Assembly (NCBI GenBank): GCA_024281675.1
Contig: JAMXAG010000011.1
Coordinates: 1 to 64,000, forward strand
Length of the DNA: 64,000 bases
Source: Nitrosomonas sp.
GTDB lineage: Bacteria; Pseudomonadota; Gammaproteobacteria; Burkholderiales; Nitrosomonadaceae
Direction of reading: 5' to 3'
The position numbers and the translations under genes are program-made. Of the stretch, positions 32,878 to 44,126 are shown in pieces; position 1 is the first letter of the stretch, and every line of letters begins with the position of its first letter. Below the pieces are notes generated by a model. That model ran no database searches and was not told the origin of the DNA. It was given only the letters and a program-made list of their open reading frames with translations.

Positions 32878-34350
32878 ATGAGCCGAGAAATTTTACTGCT
32901 GGTAGATGCACTAGCACACGAGAAAACTGTCGAAAAAGAAATAATCTTTATGGCACTTGAGCTCGCATTAGCATCTGCTACCAAAAAACGCTTTCAAGAA
33001 GACATAGACATTCGCGTTTCCATTAATAGACAAACAGGTGATTATGAGTCTTTTCGTCGATGGTTAGTAGTGGATAATGGAGCAATCGAAAATTCGATAC
33101 GTCAGATTACACTTGATGATGCACAAAAAATACATAACACTATTCAATTAAACGATTATCTTGAAGAGCCTCTTGAGGGAGTTGAATTTGGTCGCATTGG
33201 TGCACAAGCAGCGAAACAAGTCATTTTTCAAAAAATTCGCGAAGCTGAACGTGAACAAACGCTCAATCAATTTCTTGAAAGAGGCGATTATTTGATTTCT
33301 GGCACCATAAAGCGAATTGAACGTGGTAATGCGATCATTGAATCTGGAAAAATTGAAGCTGAGCTGTCACGTGATCAAATGATTCCGAAAGAGAATCTGC
33401 GTGTAGGCGATCGTGTTCGCGCTTATTTACACAGAATCGATCGAGCTGCACGAGGTCCGCAACTCAAACTTTCGCGTATTTCACCGGAATTTTTGACAAA
33501 ATTATTTGAATTGGAAGTTCCTGAAATAGAAGAAAGGATGATTGAGATTAAAGTAGCTGCGCGCGATCCAGGTTCACGTGCAAAAATTGCCGTCAAATCA
33601 AACGATCCACGCATCGACCCGATTGGTACTTGCGTTGGAATGCGCGGTTCACGTGTACAAGCCGTCATCAGTGAACTTGCCGGTGAACGCATCGATATTA
33701 TTCTATGGTCAGAAGATCCTGCTACTTTTATCATCAATGCCCTAGCACCTGCGGAAATTAGCAGCATCATGGTTGACGAAGAAAAACACAGCATGGATAT
33801 TGTCGTCGATGATGACAATTTGGCACAAGCGATTGGACGAGGCGGGCAAAACGTTCGGCTTGCTTCCGAATTGACAGGCTGGGAACTGAATATTATGACT
33901 GTTGATGAATCTAAGGCCAAGCACGAACAAGAGACATCGCAAATTTGTCAGCTTTTTATGGAGAAACTAGATGTCGACCAAGAAATTGCGGAAATATTGG
34001 TGCAAGAAGGTTTTTCTACGCTAGAAGAGGTTGCCTACATTCCTATAAACGAGATGTTAGAAATCGAATCCTTAGATGAAGATACTATCCATGAAATACG
34101 TAATCGAGCTCGCAATGTATTGTTGACTGATGCCATTGCTAAAGAAGAAAAAGCTGAACATATTTCCGGGGATTTATTGGCACTTGAAGGCATCGATGAT
34201 GATATTGCTCGTCAATTAACGTCGAAAGGTATCAGCACACAAGCTGATTTGGCTGATCTAGCTGCAGATGATTTGGTTGAAATGACAGGTATTGAGGTTG
34301 AACGTGCTAATCAGCTTATTATGAAAGCACGCGAACCGTGGTTTACTTAA
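32878..34350 (+). CDS. nusA: Transcription termination/antitermination protein NusA
   Basis: 490 residues: N-terminal RNA-polymerase-binding domain (1-125), S1 domain (about 135-200, [20 protein letters not shown]), KH1 and KH2 (about 225-345, including [20 protein letters not shown] and [20 protein letters not shown]) and two C-terminal acidic HhH repeats (about 360-425 and 435-490), the arrangement of gamma/betaproteobacterial NusA. It modulates pausing, termination and antitermination. The adjacent leader hairpin could be its own target. Confidence 0.96.
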   Translation: MSREILLLVDALAHEKTVEKEIIFMALELALASATKKRFQEDIDIRVSINRQTGDYESFRRWLVVDNGAIENSIRQITLDDAQKIHNTIQLNDYLEEPLEGVEFGRIGAQAAKQVIFQKIREAEREQTLNQFLERGDYLISGTIKRIERGNAIIESGKIEAELSRDQMIPKENLRVGDRVRAYLHRIDRAARGPQLKLSRISPEFLTKLFELEVPEIEERMIEIKVAARDPGSRAKIAVKSNDPRIDPIGTCVGMRGSRVQAVISELAGERIDIILWSEDPATFIINALAPAEISSIMVDEEKHSMDIVVDDDNLAQAIGRGGQNVRLASELTGWELNIMTVDESKAKHEQETSQICQLFMEKLDVDQEIAEILVQEGFSTLEEVAYIPINEMLEIESLDEDTIHEIRNRARNVLLTDAIAKEEKAEHISGDLLALEGIDDDIARQLTSKGISTQADLADLAADDLVEMTGIEVERANQLIMKAREPWFT

Positions 34351-34436
34351 TATTGAAATATCATCAATGAATAATACGTACCGAATATTATGGAATTTGC
34401 TGATAGTTTTGATTACAGAGAGGTTATAGATTACAA

Positions 34437-37097
34437 ATGGCTCAAATCAGTGTAGAACAGTTTGCTAATGAACTAGGCCTGCAACCAACCGTTTTATTGG
34501 AACAACTTAAAGCCGCTGGTGTAAAAAAAATTATGGCTGAGGATGCTTTGACAGAGCAGGATAAAACACAACTTCTTGAATATCTGAGAAAAACACACGG
34601 CGCCTCAGATTCAAAAAGCAAGATCACTTTGACACATCGTCAAACCTCAGAAATCCGAAAATCGGATAGTACTGGCCGACCCAGAACGATTCAAATCGAA
34701 GTCAGAAAAAAACGCGTGTTACAAAAAGCAACCGTGCAAACTTTGGAAGAAGCACCTAAACCAATACCTGAAATAGCTGTCAGTGTTTCAACATCATCTA
34801 CTCAAGAAAAAACCAAAGAGTTCGTGATCGATGCGGAAGAGCTTGCTCTGCGTAAAGAAGAAGCTAGAAAACAAGCAGAATTAATCGCTCGCCAAACAGA
34901 GGAAATCCAGTTAAAGAAAACACGCAAGAAAACTGAGAAACCGGATGACATCAAGAAAGAACCACAACCAGTTACCTCTGTTGCAGAGAATCCTCCCACT
35001 ACAAATGAATCCACTGCTCAATCACCTAAATCTGCAGAACCTGCAGCGACCGTGTCATCAGAAAAGACACCCGGATCAAAAACTCCAACAGCTTCACCCG
35101 GTAATCTTTCTTCCGAAGGTACATTGCACAAACCAGTAGTTGCAGCAACCGAGAAAAAGAAAAAACCAGTCAAAGAACAAAGTGCTTGGAAAGACGACAG
35201 CATCAAGAAACGCGGCTTCAAAACGCGCGGAGAAGTTTCAAATAATCAAGGCTGGCGCGCATCGCCACGTAAAGACAGGCACAGTAAACAAGTTACGACA
35301 GATGAATCCAATCTACATGCATTTTCAGCACCAACCGAACCAATCATTCGGGATATCATGGTACCTGAAACCATCTCTGTCGGCGCCCTCGCCCAAAAAA
35401 TGTCCATTAAAGCCGCCGATGTCATCAAAGTGCTGATGAAAATGGGCAGCATGGTCACCATCAATCAAATGCTTGATCAAGAAACCGCGATGATTGTTGT
35501 GTCAGAAATGGGACATATCGCAAAGTATGCGGAGATTGATAATCCAGAAGCTTTTCTGACTGATAATGAAGTTTCAAGTACAGAAGTGGTATTGGAACCT
35601 CGTGCGCCAGTTGTTACCGTTATGGGGCATGTAGATCACGGTAAAACCTCACTATTGGACTACATTCGACGCACTCGAGTAGCAAGCGGGGAAGCAGGCG
35701 GAATCACTCAGCATATTGGTGCTTATCATGTAGAAACGGATCACGGCATGATTACGTTTTTGGATACACCGGGGCATGAGGCATTTACTGCCATGCGTGC
35801 GCGCGGTACTAAAATAACCGATATCGTCATTCTAGTTGTTGCTGCAGATGATGGTGTTATGCCGCAGACCATTGAAGCGGTACATCACGCAAAAGCAGCA
35901 AAAATTCCAATCATTGTTGCAGTCAATAAAATTGATAAACCAGAAGCAAATCCCGAGCGTATTCGCCATGAATTGGTGAATCATGAAGTTGTTCCAGAAG
36001 AATGGGGTGGCGACACGATGTTCGTCGAAGTATCTGCAAAAGCGGGTACTGGAATCGATTCGTTATTGGAATCCATATTGCTGCAAGCTGAAGTACTAGA
36101 ATTGAAAGCCCCTGCCACTACTCCAGCAAAAGGTGTTGTAATCGAATCACGATTGGATAAAGGACGTGGACCAGTGGCAACTATTTTGGTGCAATCCGGA
36201 GTTCTTAATCGAGGAGATGTATTGTTGGCGGGTGCAGTATATGGAAAAGTACGCGCCATGAGTGATGAAAATGGCAAAGCCATCAAATCGGCGGGTACAT
36301 CTATTCCCGTTGAGATTCAGGGTCTTGCTGAAGTACCTGAAGCAGGAGAAACAGTCATCGTACTCAATGATGAACGTAAAGCACGTGAAATTGCGCTATT
36401 CCGACAAGGCAAATATCGCGATGTAAAACTTGCCAAGCAACAAGCTGCAAAACTCGAAAATATTTTTGATCAACAAGATGATGTAAAAATTCTCGCGCTG
36501 ATTATCAAATCGGATGTTCAGGGTTCATGTGAGGCGTTAGCTTATGCACTACAAAAACTTTCCACGAATGAAGTCAAAGTCAATATTGTTCACAGTGGTG
36601 TAGGCGCTATTATTGAATCAGACATTAATCTTTCCCTTGCTTCAAAAGCTGTCGTTATTGGCTTTAATGTTCGAGCTGATGCTAGCGCCCGTAAATTGAT
36701 TACTTCGAGCGGTGTCGATGTACGCTACTACAATATTATTTACGAAGCAGTTGATGAGATAAAGGCAGCACTTTCTGGCATGATGTCGCCTGATCGCAAA
36801 GAAAGCATACTGGGTATGGTCGACATTCGAGAAATCTACCGTATTCCTAAAGTTGGTACTGTGGCAGGGTGCTATGTATTGGATGGCATTGTGAAAAGGA
36901 ACTCTCAGGTCAGAGTTATACGCGATGGCTTAATTTTACATAGTGGCGAGCTGGATTCATTGAAACGCTTTAAAGACGACACTAAAGAAGTACGAGAAGG
37001 ATTTGAGTGTGGTATCTCCTTGAAAAACTTTAATGAAATACAGGTAGGCGACCAACTGGAAGTATACGAAATCATCGAAACAGCGCGTACTTTATAA
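34437..37097 (+). CDS. infB: Translation initiation factor IF-2
   Basis: 886 residues. The N-terminal domain starts [21 protein letters not shown] long charged linker follows (about 60-300, Lys/Glu/Ala/Pro-rich). The GTPase has G1 GHVDHGKT at 397-404, [15 protein letters not shown] and VAVNKIDKP, then domains II-IV, ending with [20 protein letters not shown]. It positions fMet-tRNA on the 30S subunit and promotes subunit joining. The internal methionines around residue 300 could give shorter isoforms as in E. coli. rbfA follows after 22 bp. Confidence 0.97.
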   Translation: MAQISVEQFANELGLQPTVLLEQLKAAGVKKIMAEDALTEQDKTQLLEYLRKTHGASDSKSKITLTHRQTSEIRKSDSTGRPRTIQIEVRKKRVLQKATVQTLEEAPKPIPEIAVSVSTSSTQEKTKEFVIDAEELALRKEEARKQAELIARQTEEIQLKKTRKKTEKPDDIKKEPQPVTSVAENPPTTNESTAQSPKSAEPAATVSSEKTPGSKTPTASPGNLSSEGTLHKPVVAATEKKKKPVKEQSAWKDDSIKKRGFKTRGEVSNNQGWRASPRKDRHSKQVTTDESNLHAFSAPTEPIIRDIMVPETISVGALAQKMSIKAADVIKVLMKMGSMVTINQMLDQETAMIVVSEMGHIAKYAEIDNPEAFLTDNEVSSTEVVLEPRAPVVTVMGHVDHGKTSLLDYIRRTRVASGEAGGITQHIGAYHVETDHGMITFLDTPGHEAFTAMRARGTKITDIVILVVAADDGVMPQTIEAVHHAKAAKIPIIVAVNKIDKPEANPERIRHELVNHEVVPEEWGGDTMFVEVSAKAGTGIDSLLESILLQAEVLELKAPATTPAKGVVIESRLDKGRGPVATILVQSGVLNRGDVLLAGAVYGKVRAMSDENGKAIKSAGTSIPVEIQGLAEVPEAGETVIVLNDERKAREIALFRQGKYRDVKLAKQQAAKLENIFDQQDDVKILALIIKSDVQGSCEALAYALQKLSTNEVKVNIVHSGVGAIIESDINLSLASKAVVIGFNVRADASARKLITSSGVDVRYYNIIYEAVDEIKAALSGMMSPDRKESILGMVDIREIYRIPKVGTVAGCYVLDGIVKRNSQVRVIRDGLILHSGELDSLKRFKDDTKEVREGFECGISLKNFNEIQVGDQLEVYEIIETARTL

Positions 37098-37119
37098 TAC
37101 TTTTGACTCATAAATAAAG

Positions 37120-37509
37120 ATGCTTACAAGACAAGAAAATTCTCGTACATTACGCGTTGCCGATCAAATACAACGCGAATTGGCAGATTTGCTGCAGCAT
37201 GAAACCAAGGATCCGCGCGTTAAGAACATCACAATTACCGCGGTTGAGGTCACTCGAGATTACAGTCAAGCAAAAGTTTTCTATTCCATACTGGGTAATC
37301 AAGGAGAAATTTTTCTAACACAGAACGGTTTGGAAAATGCCAAAGGCTTTCTACGTTCACAGCTATCGCATCGTATGCAGCTACGAATCACACCACAATT
37401 AAATTTTGTCTATGATGAGTCGGTGGAACGAGGTACACGCTTATCCAAATTGATTGATGATGCTGTTGCACAAGACAAAGTTTTGCAACAAAAGAACCCT
37501 GAACAATAG
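37120..37509 (+). CDS. rbfA: Ribosome-binding factor A
   Basis: 129 residues with the KH-like RbfA fold: RVADQIQRELADLLQHETKD followed by PRVKNITITAVEVTRDYSQA and KVFYSI, and at the end LRITPQLNFVYDESVERGTR. It binds the 30S subunit at the 16S rRNA 5' helix during late maturation and cold adaptation. It lies between infB and truB. Confidence 0.95.
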   Translation: MLTRQENSRTLRVADQIQRELADLLQHETKDPRVKNITITAVEVTRDYSQAKVFYSILGNQGEIFLTQNGLENAKGFLRSQLSHRMQLRITPQLNFVYDESVERGTRLSKLIDDAVAQDKVLQQKNPEQ

Positions 37510-37574
37510 TAACTTTTCACTTAAACCCACTGCTTCTTCTGAATAAAAACGTTAAAGCAATCAATCCACGGAAC

Positions 37575-38525
37575 ATTAGTGGTGTTTTATTATTGGATAA
37601 AGCATTAGGTGCCTCTTCCAACAAAGCCGTTCAATCGATCAAACGGCTCTTCTCTGCCACTAAATGTGGGCATACTGGAACTTTGGACCCTATGGCCACA
37701 GGTCTACTGCCTCTCTGCCTTGGAGAAGCAACAAAATTTTCCGCGATGCTGCTGGGTGCTGATAAAACTTATCAAGCTACTTTAATACTGGGTTACCTTA
37801 GTACAACCGGTGATACCGAAGGTGAAATCAGCAAGGCGATCGATGGTGATTGTTGTGCCCCAACACGACAATACTGCGATCGTATACTGACAACACAGTT
37901 TATCGGTACGATCACCCAGATTCCTCCCATGTATAGCGCACTTAAATACCAAGGAAAGCCCCTATATGCCTATGCCCGAGACGGAAAAACGATAGAGCGG
38001 AAAGCGCGTCAAGTGCAAATTTATCAATTGCATATTGAATCATTGCAGGAAAATAAATTGTGCCTAACGATCCACTGCAGCACAGGAACTTATATCAGAA
38101 CGCTGGCTGAAGATATTGGTAAAGCTTTGGGATATGGCGGTGCCTATTTGACTCAATTACGCCGTATTAAAATTGACAGCTTTGATATCACTCAAGCACA
38201 AACGTTTGCAGCGTTAGAAAATTTGGATACCGTATCGCGTGACCGATATTTATTGCCCATTGACTGTTTGTTGCAAAAATTCCAGGCCATCGTATTAGAT
38301 GATGCAGCGGTACTCCATATTACGCAAGGACGCGTTGTTTCAGGCCAACTGAAAAACACGCTACCGAAAGATACTTCTGTCAGGCTTTATAATTCCCAGC
38401 AGCAATTCTTGGGATTAGGGATGGTTACTCATGATCAGAAAATCATAGCAAAACGTCTGCTTGCAACTCATAACGTTAAACTATCTAGCTCGGAACATAA
38501 AGTACACTGCGCCAACCATACATAA
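37575..38525 (+). CDS. truB: tRNA pseudouridine(55) synthase, start codon unclear
   Basis: About 316 residues. The family core is clear: ISGVLLLDKALGASSNKAVQ, then TKCGHTGTLDPMATGLLPLC with the catalytic Asp in GTLDP, LGEATKFSAMLLGADKTYQA, and QIPPMYSALKYQGKPLYAYA. It makes pseudouridine 55 in the T arm. No ATG, GTG or TTG precedes the conserved GVLLLDK block in frame; the first of these (TTG at 37593) would cut the fold. Candidates are ATT at 37575 (used here) or CTG at 37539. A mutation or sequencing error at the start is possible. The 3' end overlaps the converging DUF486 gene by 45 bp. Confidence 0.9.
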   Translation: MSGVLLLDKALGASSNKAVQSIKRLFSATKCGHTGTLDPMATGLLPLCLGEATKFSAMLLGADKTYQATLILGYLSTTGDTEGEISKAIDGDCCAPTRQYCDRILTTQFIGTITQIPPMYSALKYQGKPLYAYARDGKTIERKARQVQIYQLHIESLQENKLCLTIHCSTGTYIRTLAEDIGKALGYGGAYLTQLRRIKIDSFDITQAQTFAALENLDTVSRDRYLLPIDCLLQKFQAIVLDDAAVLHITQGRVVSGQLKNTLPKDTSVRLYNSQQQFLGLGMVTHDQKIIAKRLLATHNVKLSSSEHKVHCANHT

Positions 38526-38825
38526 GCCCGCCCATAAGTAATCGAGTTTCAGCGGCTCCTTCAAATAAAATAGCGCAAACGGTACAAATACCGTCAAAGT
38601 GACCACTTCCTGAAGAATTTTGAGTTGCGCAATAGATAGCACCGTAAATCCAATCCGATTGGCTGGCACCTGTATCATGTATTCAAAAAACGCAATGCCC
38701 CAACTCACTAGCGCGGCGATGATCCAAGGCTTATGATTGAGCTCTTTCAAATGCGCGTACCAAGCAAATGTCATAAACACATTGCTCATTGTCAGCAACA
38801 CAACAGTTTGCCAAATCTCTTTCAT
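38481..38825 (-). CDS. DUF486 small membrane protein
   Basis: 114 residues with four membrane helices (QTVVLLTMSNVFMTFAWYAH, IIAALVSWGIAFFEYMI, VVTLTVFVPFALFYL, and DYLWAGLCMVGAVYFMF). The motif FEYMIQVPANRIG and LKILQEVVTL are characteristic of the DUF486 family, distant relatives of small drug/metabolite transporters. Function unknown. It runs toward truB, overlapping it by 45 bp at the 3' ends, and starts just downstream of ubiD on the same strand. Confidence 0.85.
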   Translation of the reverse strand: MKEIWQTVVLLTMSNVFMTFAWYAHLKELNHKPWIIAALVSWGIAFFEYMIQVPANRIGFTVLSIAQLKILQEVVTLTVFVPFALFYLKEPLKLDYLWAGLCMVGAVYFMFRAR

Positions 38826-38844
38826 TCAGATGATACGCATTTTT

Positions 38845-40308
38845 TTAAAAACCGAGCTCATTCCACATACCATCCACTCGTCTTTTGACTGCTTCATCCA
38901 TAGTGATGGGTTTTCCCCATTCCCGATTCGTTTCACCAGGGAATTTATGCGTTGCATCCAACCCCATCTTACCGCCCAATCCAGAAACTGGGCTTGCGAA
39001 ATCGAGATAATCAATCGGCGTATTTTCCACCAATAATGTATCGCGCACAGGATCAACACGTGTGGTAATCGCCCAAATCACCTCTTTCCAATCACGTACA
39101 TTGATATCATCATCTGTCACAATAATAAATTTGGTATACATGAATTGGCGCAGGAAACTCCAGATACCAAACATCACACGCTTGCTATGTCCGGCATATT
39201 GTTTTTTCATACTCACCACTGCCATACGGTAAGAACATCCTTCCGGCGGTAGATAAAAATCGACGATCTCGGGAAATTGTTTTTGCAATAATGGTACAAA
39301 CACTTCGTTCAGCGCCAAACCGAGGATTGCAGGTTCATCGGGGGGCTTACCCGTATAGGTCGAATGATAAATCGGATTGCGTCGCATGGTCATACGATCA
39401 ATCGTCAATACCGGAAACGTTTCTCGTTCATTATAGTAACCGGTATGGTCACCATAAGGGCCCTCCAGTGCCGTCTCTCCCGGATGAATCATGCCTTCAA
39501 GCACAATTTCAGCGCTAGCTGGCACTTGCAAATCATTACCAATACATTTAACCACTTCGGTTTTAGCGCCACGTAACAGCCCAGCAAACTGATACTCGCT
39601 CAGCGTATCCGGCACAGGTGTTACAGCACCCAATATCGTTGCTGGATCCGCTCCCAGTGCAACCGCAACAGGATACGGCTTACCTGGATTCATCAAGCAA
39701 AACTCACGAAAATCTAGCGCCCCGCCACGATGCGCCAACCAACGCATGATGACCTTATTAGGCGCGATTACTTGTTGACGATAAATGCCCAAATTTTGCC
39801 GAGTTTTGTTCGGCCCTCGCGTTACGGTCAATCCCCAAGTAATCAATGGCGCAACGTCACCCGGCCAACAAGTCTGGATCGGAAGCTTACCTAAATCCAC
39901 CTCACCACCTTGCAAAATCACTTCCTGACAGGGTGCATTGCTCAATTCTTTGGGCGCCATGTTCAACACCTGCCTTAACATCGGTAACTTATCCCAGGCG
40001 TCTTTCAATCCTTTGGGCGGATCAGGTTCTTTTAGATAAGCCAATAATTGCCCAACTTCACGCAGCGCTTCTACCGATCCTTGCCCCATTCCCAAAGCCA
40101 CCCGCTTAGGTGTGCCGAATAAATTACCGAGTACCGGTATGTCGTGACCTTTTGGATGTTCAAATAATACGGCAGGCCCCTGCGCTTTGAGCAAACGATC
40201 ACAGATCTCGGTCATTTCCAATACCGGATCCACTTCGGTTTGGATACGTTTAAGTTCTCCAGTAGATTCCAGTTGCGCAATAAAATCACGCAAATCTTTA
40301 TATTGCAT
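38845..40308 (-). CDS. ubiD: 4-hydroxy-3-polyprenylbenzoate decarboxylase
   Basis: 487 residues, full UbiD length. It begins [20 protein letters not shown] and has [18 protein letters not shown], the prenyl-FMN/Mn region [19 protein letters not shown] followed by [10 protein letters not shown], and [20 protein letters not shown] with the catalytic Glu-Arg-Glu neighbourhood. It decarboxylates the prenylated ring in ubiquinone synthesis using prenylated FMN made by UbiX, which is not in this window. It lies 18 bp after ubiA in a ubiC-ubiA-ubiD operon. Confidence 0.95.
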   Translation of the reverse strand: MQYKDLRDFIAQLESTGELKRIQTEVDPVLEMTEICDRLLKAQGPAVLFEHPKGHDIPVLGNLFGTPKRVALGMGQGSVEALREVGQLLAYLKEPDPPKGLKDAWDKLPMLRQVLNMAPKELSNAPCQEVILQGGEVDLGKLPIQTCWPGDVAPLITWGLTVTRGPNKTRQNLGIYRQQVIAPNKVIMRWLAHRGGALDFREFCLMNPGKPYPVAVALGADPATILGAVTPVPDTLSEYQFAGLLRGAKTEVVKCIGNDLQVPASAEIVLEGMIHPGETALEGPYGDHTGYYNERETFPVLTIDRMTMRRNPIYHSTYTGKPPDEPAILGLALNEVFVPLLQKQFPEIVDFYLPPEGCSYRMAVVSMKKQYAGHSKRVMFGIWSFLRQFMYTKFIIVTDDDINVRDWKEVIWAITTRVDPVRDTLLVENTPIDYLDFASPVSGLGGKMGLDATHKFPGETNREWGKPITMDEAVKRRVDGMWNELGF

Positions 40309-40326
40309 AGTGGATGCCTTGTTTGA

Positions 40327-41199
40327 TTAAGTGTGCGGAAAAATCAGGAAATCGATCACAATACCTAAGAACACAACCATTCCTACCCAATTGTTATGTA
40401 AAAATGCTTTGAAACATGACATACGATCACGGTGGCGAATGAGCGTATATTGATAAGCAATCAAACCGATTACTGCCGTGAGTCCCACGTAATAAGCCAG
40501 ATTCATTTGCTGCAACTGTCCAACCACAATCATCAAAGCAATGAAACACGCATGGCATAACATGACACCCAGCACATCATAACGCCCGAAAGTAATGGCT
40601 GATGTGTGAATGCCAATTTTCAAATCATCCGGCTTATCGACCATTGCATACGCGGTATCGTAGGCAATCACCCAAAACAAGTTGGCAAGCAATAAAATCC
40701 ACACGATCATTGGCAAGCTATTCGTCTGAGCCGCAAACGCCATAGGAATACCAAAACTAAATGCAATGCCCAGATATGCCTGCGGTATTGCAAGAAAACG
40801 CTTGGTAAACGGATAGGTTCCCGCCAAGAACAATGCTGGAACGGATAACAGGATAGTCAATTGATTCAAAGGCAGAATTAATATGAAAGCACATAGGCTC
40901 AAGCCAGTAGCCAGTACAATGGCTTCGCGAGAACTCACCTTCCCCACCGCCATCGGACGATGCTTGGTACGGTCAACGTGTGGATCAATATGACGATCTG
41001 CAAAATCGTTGATGACACAACCGGCCGAACGCATCAAAACCGTCCCTAAGATAAAAATAAATAAGATATGCCAATCGGGTATACCTTGTGCGGCGAACCA
41101 CAATCCCCATAGCATGGGCCATAATAGCAATAGAATGCCAATTGGCTTATCAAGCCGCATCAATTGCAGGTAGGTTTTAATTCGATCGGAAAAATTCAT
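40327..41199 (-). CDS. ubiA: 4-hydroxybenzoate polyprenyltransferase
   Basis: About 290 residues with 8-9 membrane helices. The two Asp-rich prenyl-diphosphate sites are visible: NDFADRHIDPHVDRTKHRP and, later, YDTAYAMVDKPDDLKIGIHT. It attaches the polyprenyl tail to 4-hydroxybenzoate. The start at MNFSDRIKTYLQLMRLDKPI is chosen because it matches the family and its ATG overlaps the ubiC stop (ATGA); a longer frame would read through ubiC. Confidence 0.95.
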   Translation of the reverse strand: MNFSDRIKTYLQLMRLDKPIGILLLLWPMLWGLWFAAQGIPDWHILFIFILGTVLMRSAGCVINDFADRHIDPHVDRTKHRPMAVGKVSSREAIVLATGLSLCAFILILPLNQLTILLSVPALFLAGTYPFTKRFLAIPQAYLGIAFSFGIPMAFAAQTNSLPMIVWILLLANLFWVIAYDTAYAMVDKPDDLKIGIHTSAITFGRYDVLGVMLCHACFIALMIVVGQLQQMNLAYYVGLTAVIGLIAYQYTLIRHRDRMSCFKAFLHNNWVGMVVFLGIVIDFLIFPHT

Positions 41200-41738
41200 G
41201 TTGGTAAATTTAGAATACTCGGCAAGAACACTTCCGTCACTAAGATTGACTGCCCGTTTAGGGTAAATAGCGAACGCCGCGCCCACAAACTCGGGGGCTT
41301 GATGGGCAGTGGCACGCAAGCTCGGTCATACAAAAAATGTCCTCGCTTAACTTTCTTGAATTCCAGAGGAGTACGTTGAACTCGGGGGTTACTGAATAGC
41401 ATGGTACCCAGTGATTTATTACCTAGCCCATTCAAGCCACGCCATACACCCCGTAAGTTTTGACGTGTTACGGTCGAATGCGCAAAAATCACTGGTGTTG
41501 CACCACAATACAAAAACACTTCACGCACCATCACCAGCTCGTCAGAACGAACCCCCATGACACGCAATTCATCACCATAAATTCTGCTAAATGACTGAAA
41601 TATCGGTTTAACAAAAAAATGCGTGCAACAATCTTGAATGCGCCGCGTCAACGAACCACGATCTTGCAACCAATACCGCTGACGGTAACAAACCGATACT
41701 AAAGCCGTATGCCATGTCTGTGAATGTGTGCTATTCAT
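41196..41738 (-). CDS. ubiC: Chorismate pyruvate-lyase
   Basis: 180 residues. It converts chorismate to 4-hydroxybenzoate and pyruvate, the first committed step to ubiquinone. Features: DRGSLTRRIQDCC, REVFLYCGATPVIFAHSTVT, and LGNKSLGTMLFSNPRVQRTP, the typical UbiC order with product-binding Arg and the active-site LG..LF region. Its stop overlaps the ubiA start, so ubiC, ubiA and ubiD form one operon in the order of the pathway, apart from the later UbiX. Confidence 0.92.
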   Translation of the reverse strand: MNSTHSQTWHTALVSVCYRQRYWLQDRGSLTRRIQDCCTHFFVKPIFQSFSRIYGDELRVMGVRSDELVMVREVFLYCGATPVIFAHSTVTRQNLRGVWRGLNGLGNKSLGTMLFSNPRVQRTPLEFKKVKRGHFLYDRACVPLPIKPPSLWARRSLFTLNGQSILVTEVFLPSILNLPT

Positions 41739-42015
41739 AGCTATGAAAATGGTTCAACGAAATCGCACCCATAACACGTACAGAAGTTCCTACCGAGTAG
41801 TTATTAAAATAATGCACAGGATTATACAATAGTTAACAACATGGCAAGTCAGGCGGTACATATATCTTATTTATGAAAATCTAGACTTCTGCTGACGGCC
41901 ATTTTTCCACTGCGCCAGAACGTTCAGGCTCTCTGACTATGTTGTATCGCTCGACACGCCACAGCGATATGGCTTCCTTTTCAAATTGCTCTGAATGGGT
42001 TAGTCAATTTATCGA

Positions 42016-43989
42016 TTAAAAACGCACAGTCACTTTACCAAACACACCGCGTTGAATATGCACAGGCATTGTATGGATCAGTTCAGGTGCAAATTCCTGA
42101 TGATGTGATTGCAACAAATTCTGTCCAACCACCGATAGTTCGACGTTTCGCGCCGGCTTCCATGCCAGTCGCAAATCCAGCGTTTTATAACTGGCCACCT
42201 CCAATCCAGGCAATTTACTAATGTAGCGAAAGAACGCATCCAATTCGACATTTCTGACGAGATCGATTTGTGTCCGGAATGTGAATTGATGCTTAGGATC
42301 TTCACCGGATTCAGCCTCCTGATCCTGTGGCACTCTATTTCTCACCTGTAAATGACTGTAACTTGGCATGAAACGCAGTCTTTCCAAAATATTCCACTGT
42401 CCATAAACCTCAAAGCCAAAAATCTGCGTATGGCGCTGATCGGTTATTTGGATAGTCGCTGGAGCTATTTCCCGTTCGCTCGTTGAATTGTTGTAATCAT
42501 TGAAAAAACCCGCAATATCAATGGATAAATCTGAAGTTACCTGGCGTCGATATCCGGTTTCAAATCCCCATAATGTTTCAGAGGTCAGATGCGGATTGCT
42601 GATGAGTCTGATAAATTCTGCGCCATCTCTAATCAACTGATTGCCATCACGTTCAAAACGCGATGGCAATCGAATTGAGCGAGTTGCCGAAGCCCAAATA
42701 GATTGTTTAGCATCTGGAGTCCATAAAAGTCTCGCATTGGGTAAGAAATTTGCATGCGCGTAAGTGTTATCGAGAAATTTAATCCCGACAGCCAGTTTTA
42801 ACCGATCTTCTATCAATGGTATATCTGTCTGCGCGAAAACATTGCCAGTTTGTAAGTTACGCCTTGCAGGATCAAAAAAAATCGGCAAGCCTCCACCCAG
42901 ATGATCCATGGTCCAACGATACCCACCTCCCCACACGATATCTTGTGAGAAAGGCACAAAAGGAATTTGCAGTGGAAAGCGCTGTTGGAAATCTATATCG
43001 ACTGTGTGTCGAGATTCCCGGAAAGACAATTCATCGCGCCTGGTATGGTCATAATATGCTTGCAAGACAGTATTCGAACGATCACCGGTAGTACGTTGCC
43101 AGCGCGCCAACGCATGCCCGCCACTGAGATTGGCATCCTCAACGCGCGTGATCGCAAGTTCCGGTTCTACAGGATTGACAAAGGTCGTATTTTGACCCGC
43201 CTTACCACCGTAATATTGACCTTGAAAAGTTACGGCATTATTGGTATTGACATCCCAATCAACACGAAAACCAACAGTTCCCATGCGTGAATTATCGTTT
43301 GTTCCCATTGGGCTAAAACTATGATCCCGCGCGAATCCTTTGGTATACAAGCGATAATACAGATTTTCTCCCATTTGACCGCCATAACGCAGTGTCGCAA
43401 ATCCCCTTTCTTCACTACCTCCCCCGGAAGTCATTAAAGTTCCCTGGGTAGCACGTGCATGCTTGGTAAGGATATGGATAGCACCATTTGCCGCATTGGC
43501 TCCCCAAATAGTACCACTGGGTCCGCGAATCACTTCAATTCGTTCGATGTCTTCCAAAGGCAAATCCAGTGTTTCCCAGAATGTACCGGCAAACAAAGGT
43601 GAGTAAACCGTTCGCCCATCGATCATGACTAATAGGTCGTCAGCAAATCGGCCACTGTATCCACGTGACGTAACTGACCATTTATTGCCGTCAATACGAG
43701 CAACGGAAAGACCAGGTGCCATGCGCAGTAACTCGGGAATACTATTGGCGCTGGAACGACGGATATCTTCCTGAGAAATTACAAATACGGCAGCAGCCGT
43801 CTCACTTAGCGTTTGCGGCTTACGTGAAACGGTCGATATTTTGACTTTCAACAATTCTTCTAAAGGAACATCAAAAAAATCCTGTTTGAGTGGTGTACTC
43901 TGAGAAGCCAATACTGCATTTATCGTAAATATACATAGCAGAAGAAACTGTAGACATACTTGAGAAAGAAACATGCGCTGCATCATCAT
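42016..43989 (-). CDS. TonB-dependent outer-membrane receptor, second in window
   Basis: 657 residues. A signal segment ends around INAVLASQ. The plug (about 45-165) includes LETAAAVFVISQEDI-like sequence (LSETAAAVFVISQEDIRRSS), IPELLRMAPGLSVARIDGNK, SRGYSGRFADDLLVMIDGRT, and VIRGPSGTIWGANAANGAIH. The barrel ends in VFGKVTVRF with terminal Phe. The class resembles vitamin B12/siderophore-like receptors of CirA/BtuB type, but substrate cannot be read. No TonB or ExbBD gene is next to it; an ABC exporter follows upstream on the same strand, about 140 bp away. Confidence 0.88.
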   Translation of the reverse strand: MMMQRMFLSQVCLQFLLLCIFTINAVLASQSTPLKQDFFDVPLEELLKVKISTVSRKPQTLSETAAAVFVISQEDIRRSSANSIPELLRMAPGLSVARIDGNKWSVTSRGYSGRFADDLLVMIDGRTVYSPLFAGTFWETLDLPLEDIERIEVIRGPSGTIWGANAANGAIHILTKHARATQGTLMTSGGGSEERGFATLRYGGQMGENLYYRLYTKGFARDHSFSPMGTNDNSRMGTVGFRVDWDVNTNNAVTFQGQYYGGKAGQNTTFVNPVEPELAITRVEDANLSGGHALARWQRTTGDRSNTVLQAYYDHTRRDELSFRESRHTVDIDFQQRFPLQIPFVPFSQDIVWGGGYRWTMDHLGGGLPIFFDPARRNLQTGNVFAQTDIPLIEDRLKLAVGIKFLDNTYAHANFLPNARLLWTPDAKQSIWASATRSIRLPSRFERDGNQLIRDGAEFIRLISNPHLTSETLWGFETGYRRQVTSDLSIDIAGFFNDYNNSTSEREIAPATIQITDQRHTQIFGFEVYGQWNILERLRFMPSYSHLQVRNRVPQDQEAESGEDPKHQFTFRTQIDLVRNVELDAFFRYISKLPGLEVASYKTLDLRLAWKPARNVELSVVGQNLLQSHHQEFAPELIHTMPVHIQRGVFGKVTVRF

Positions 43990-44126
43990 CCATTCATCCG
44001 TAGAAATTCAGTTCAACCAATAATAAGTAAGATGTTATTTAGCGTTGGATTGTAGCGGTACAGTACCCTCTTAGTAGATTGGAATAAGCCTTAAAATATC
44101 ACTTTGTCTGATGCTAAGGAAGATTG

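Noticed and set aside
37593..38525. TTG at 37593 as the truB start
   Set aside because: It would remove the conserved GVLLL strand that belongs to the catalytic fold.
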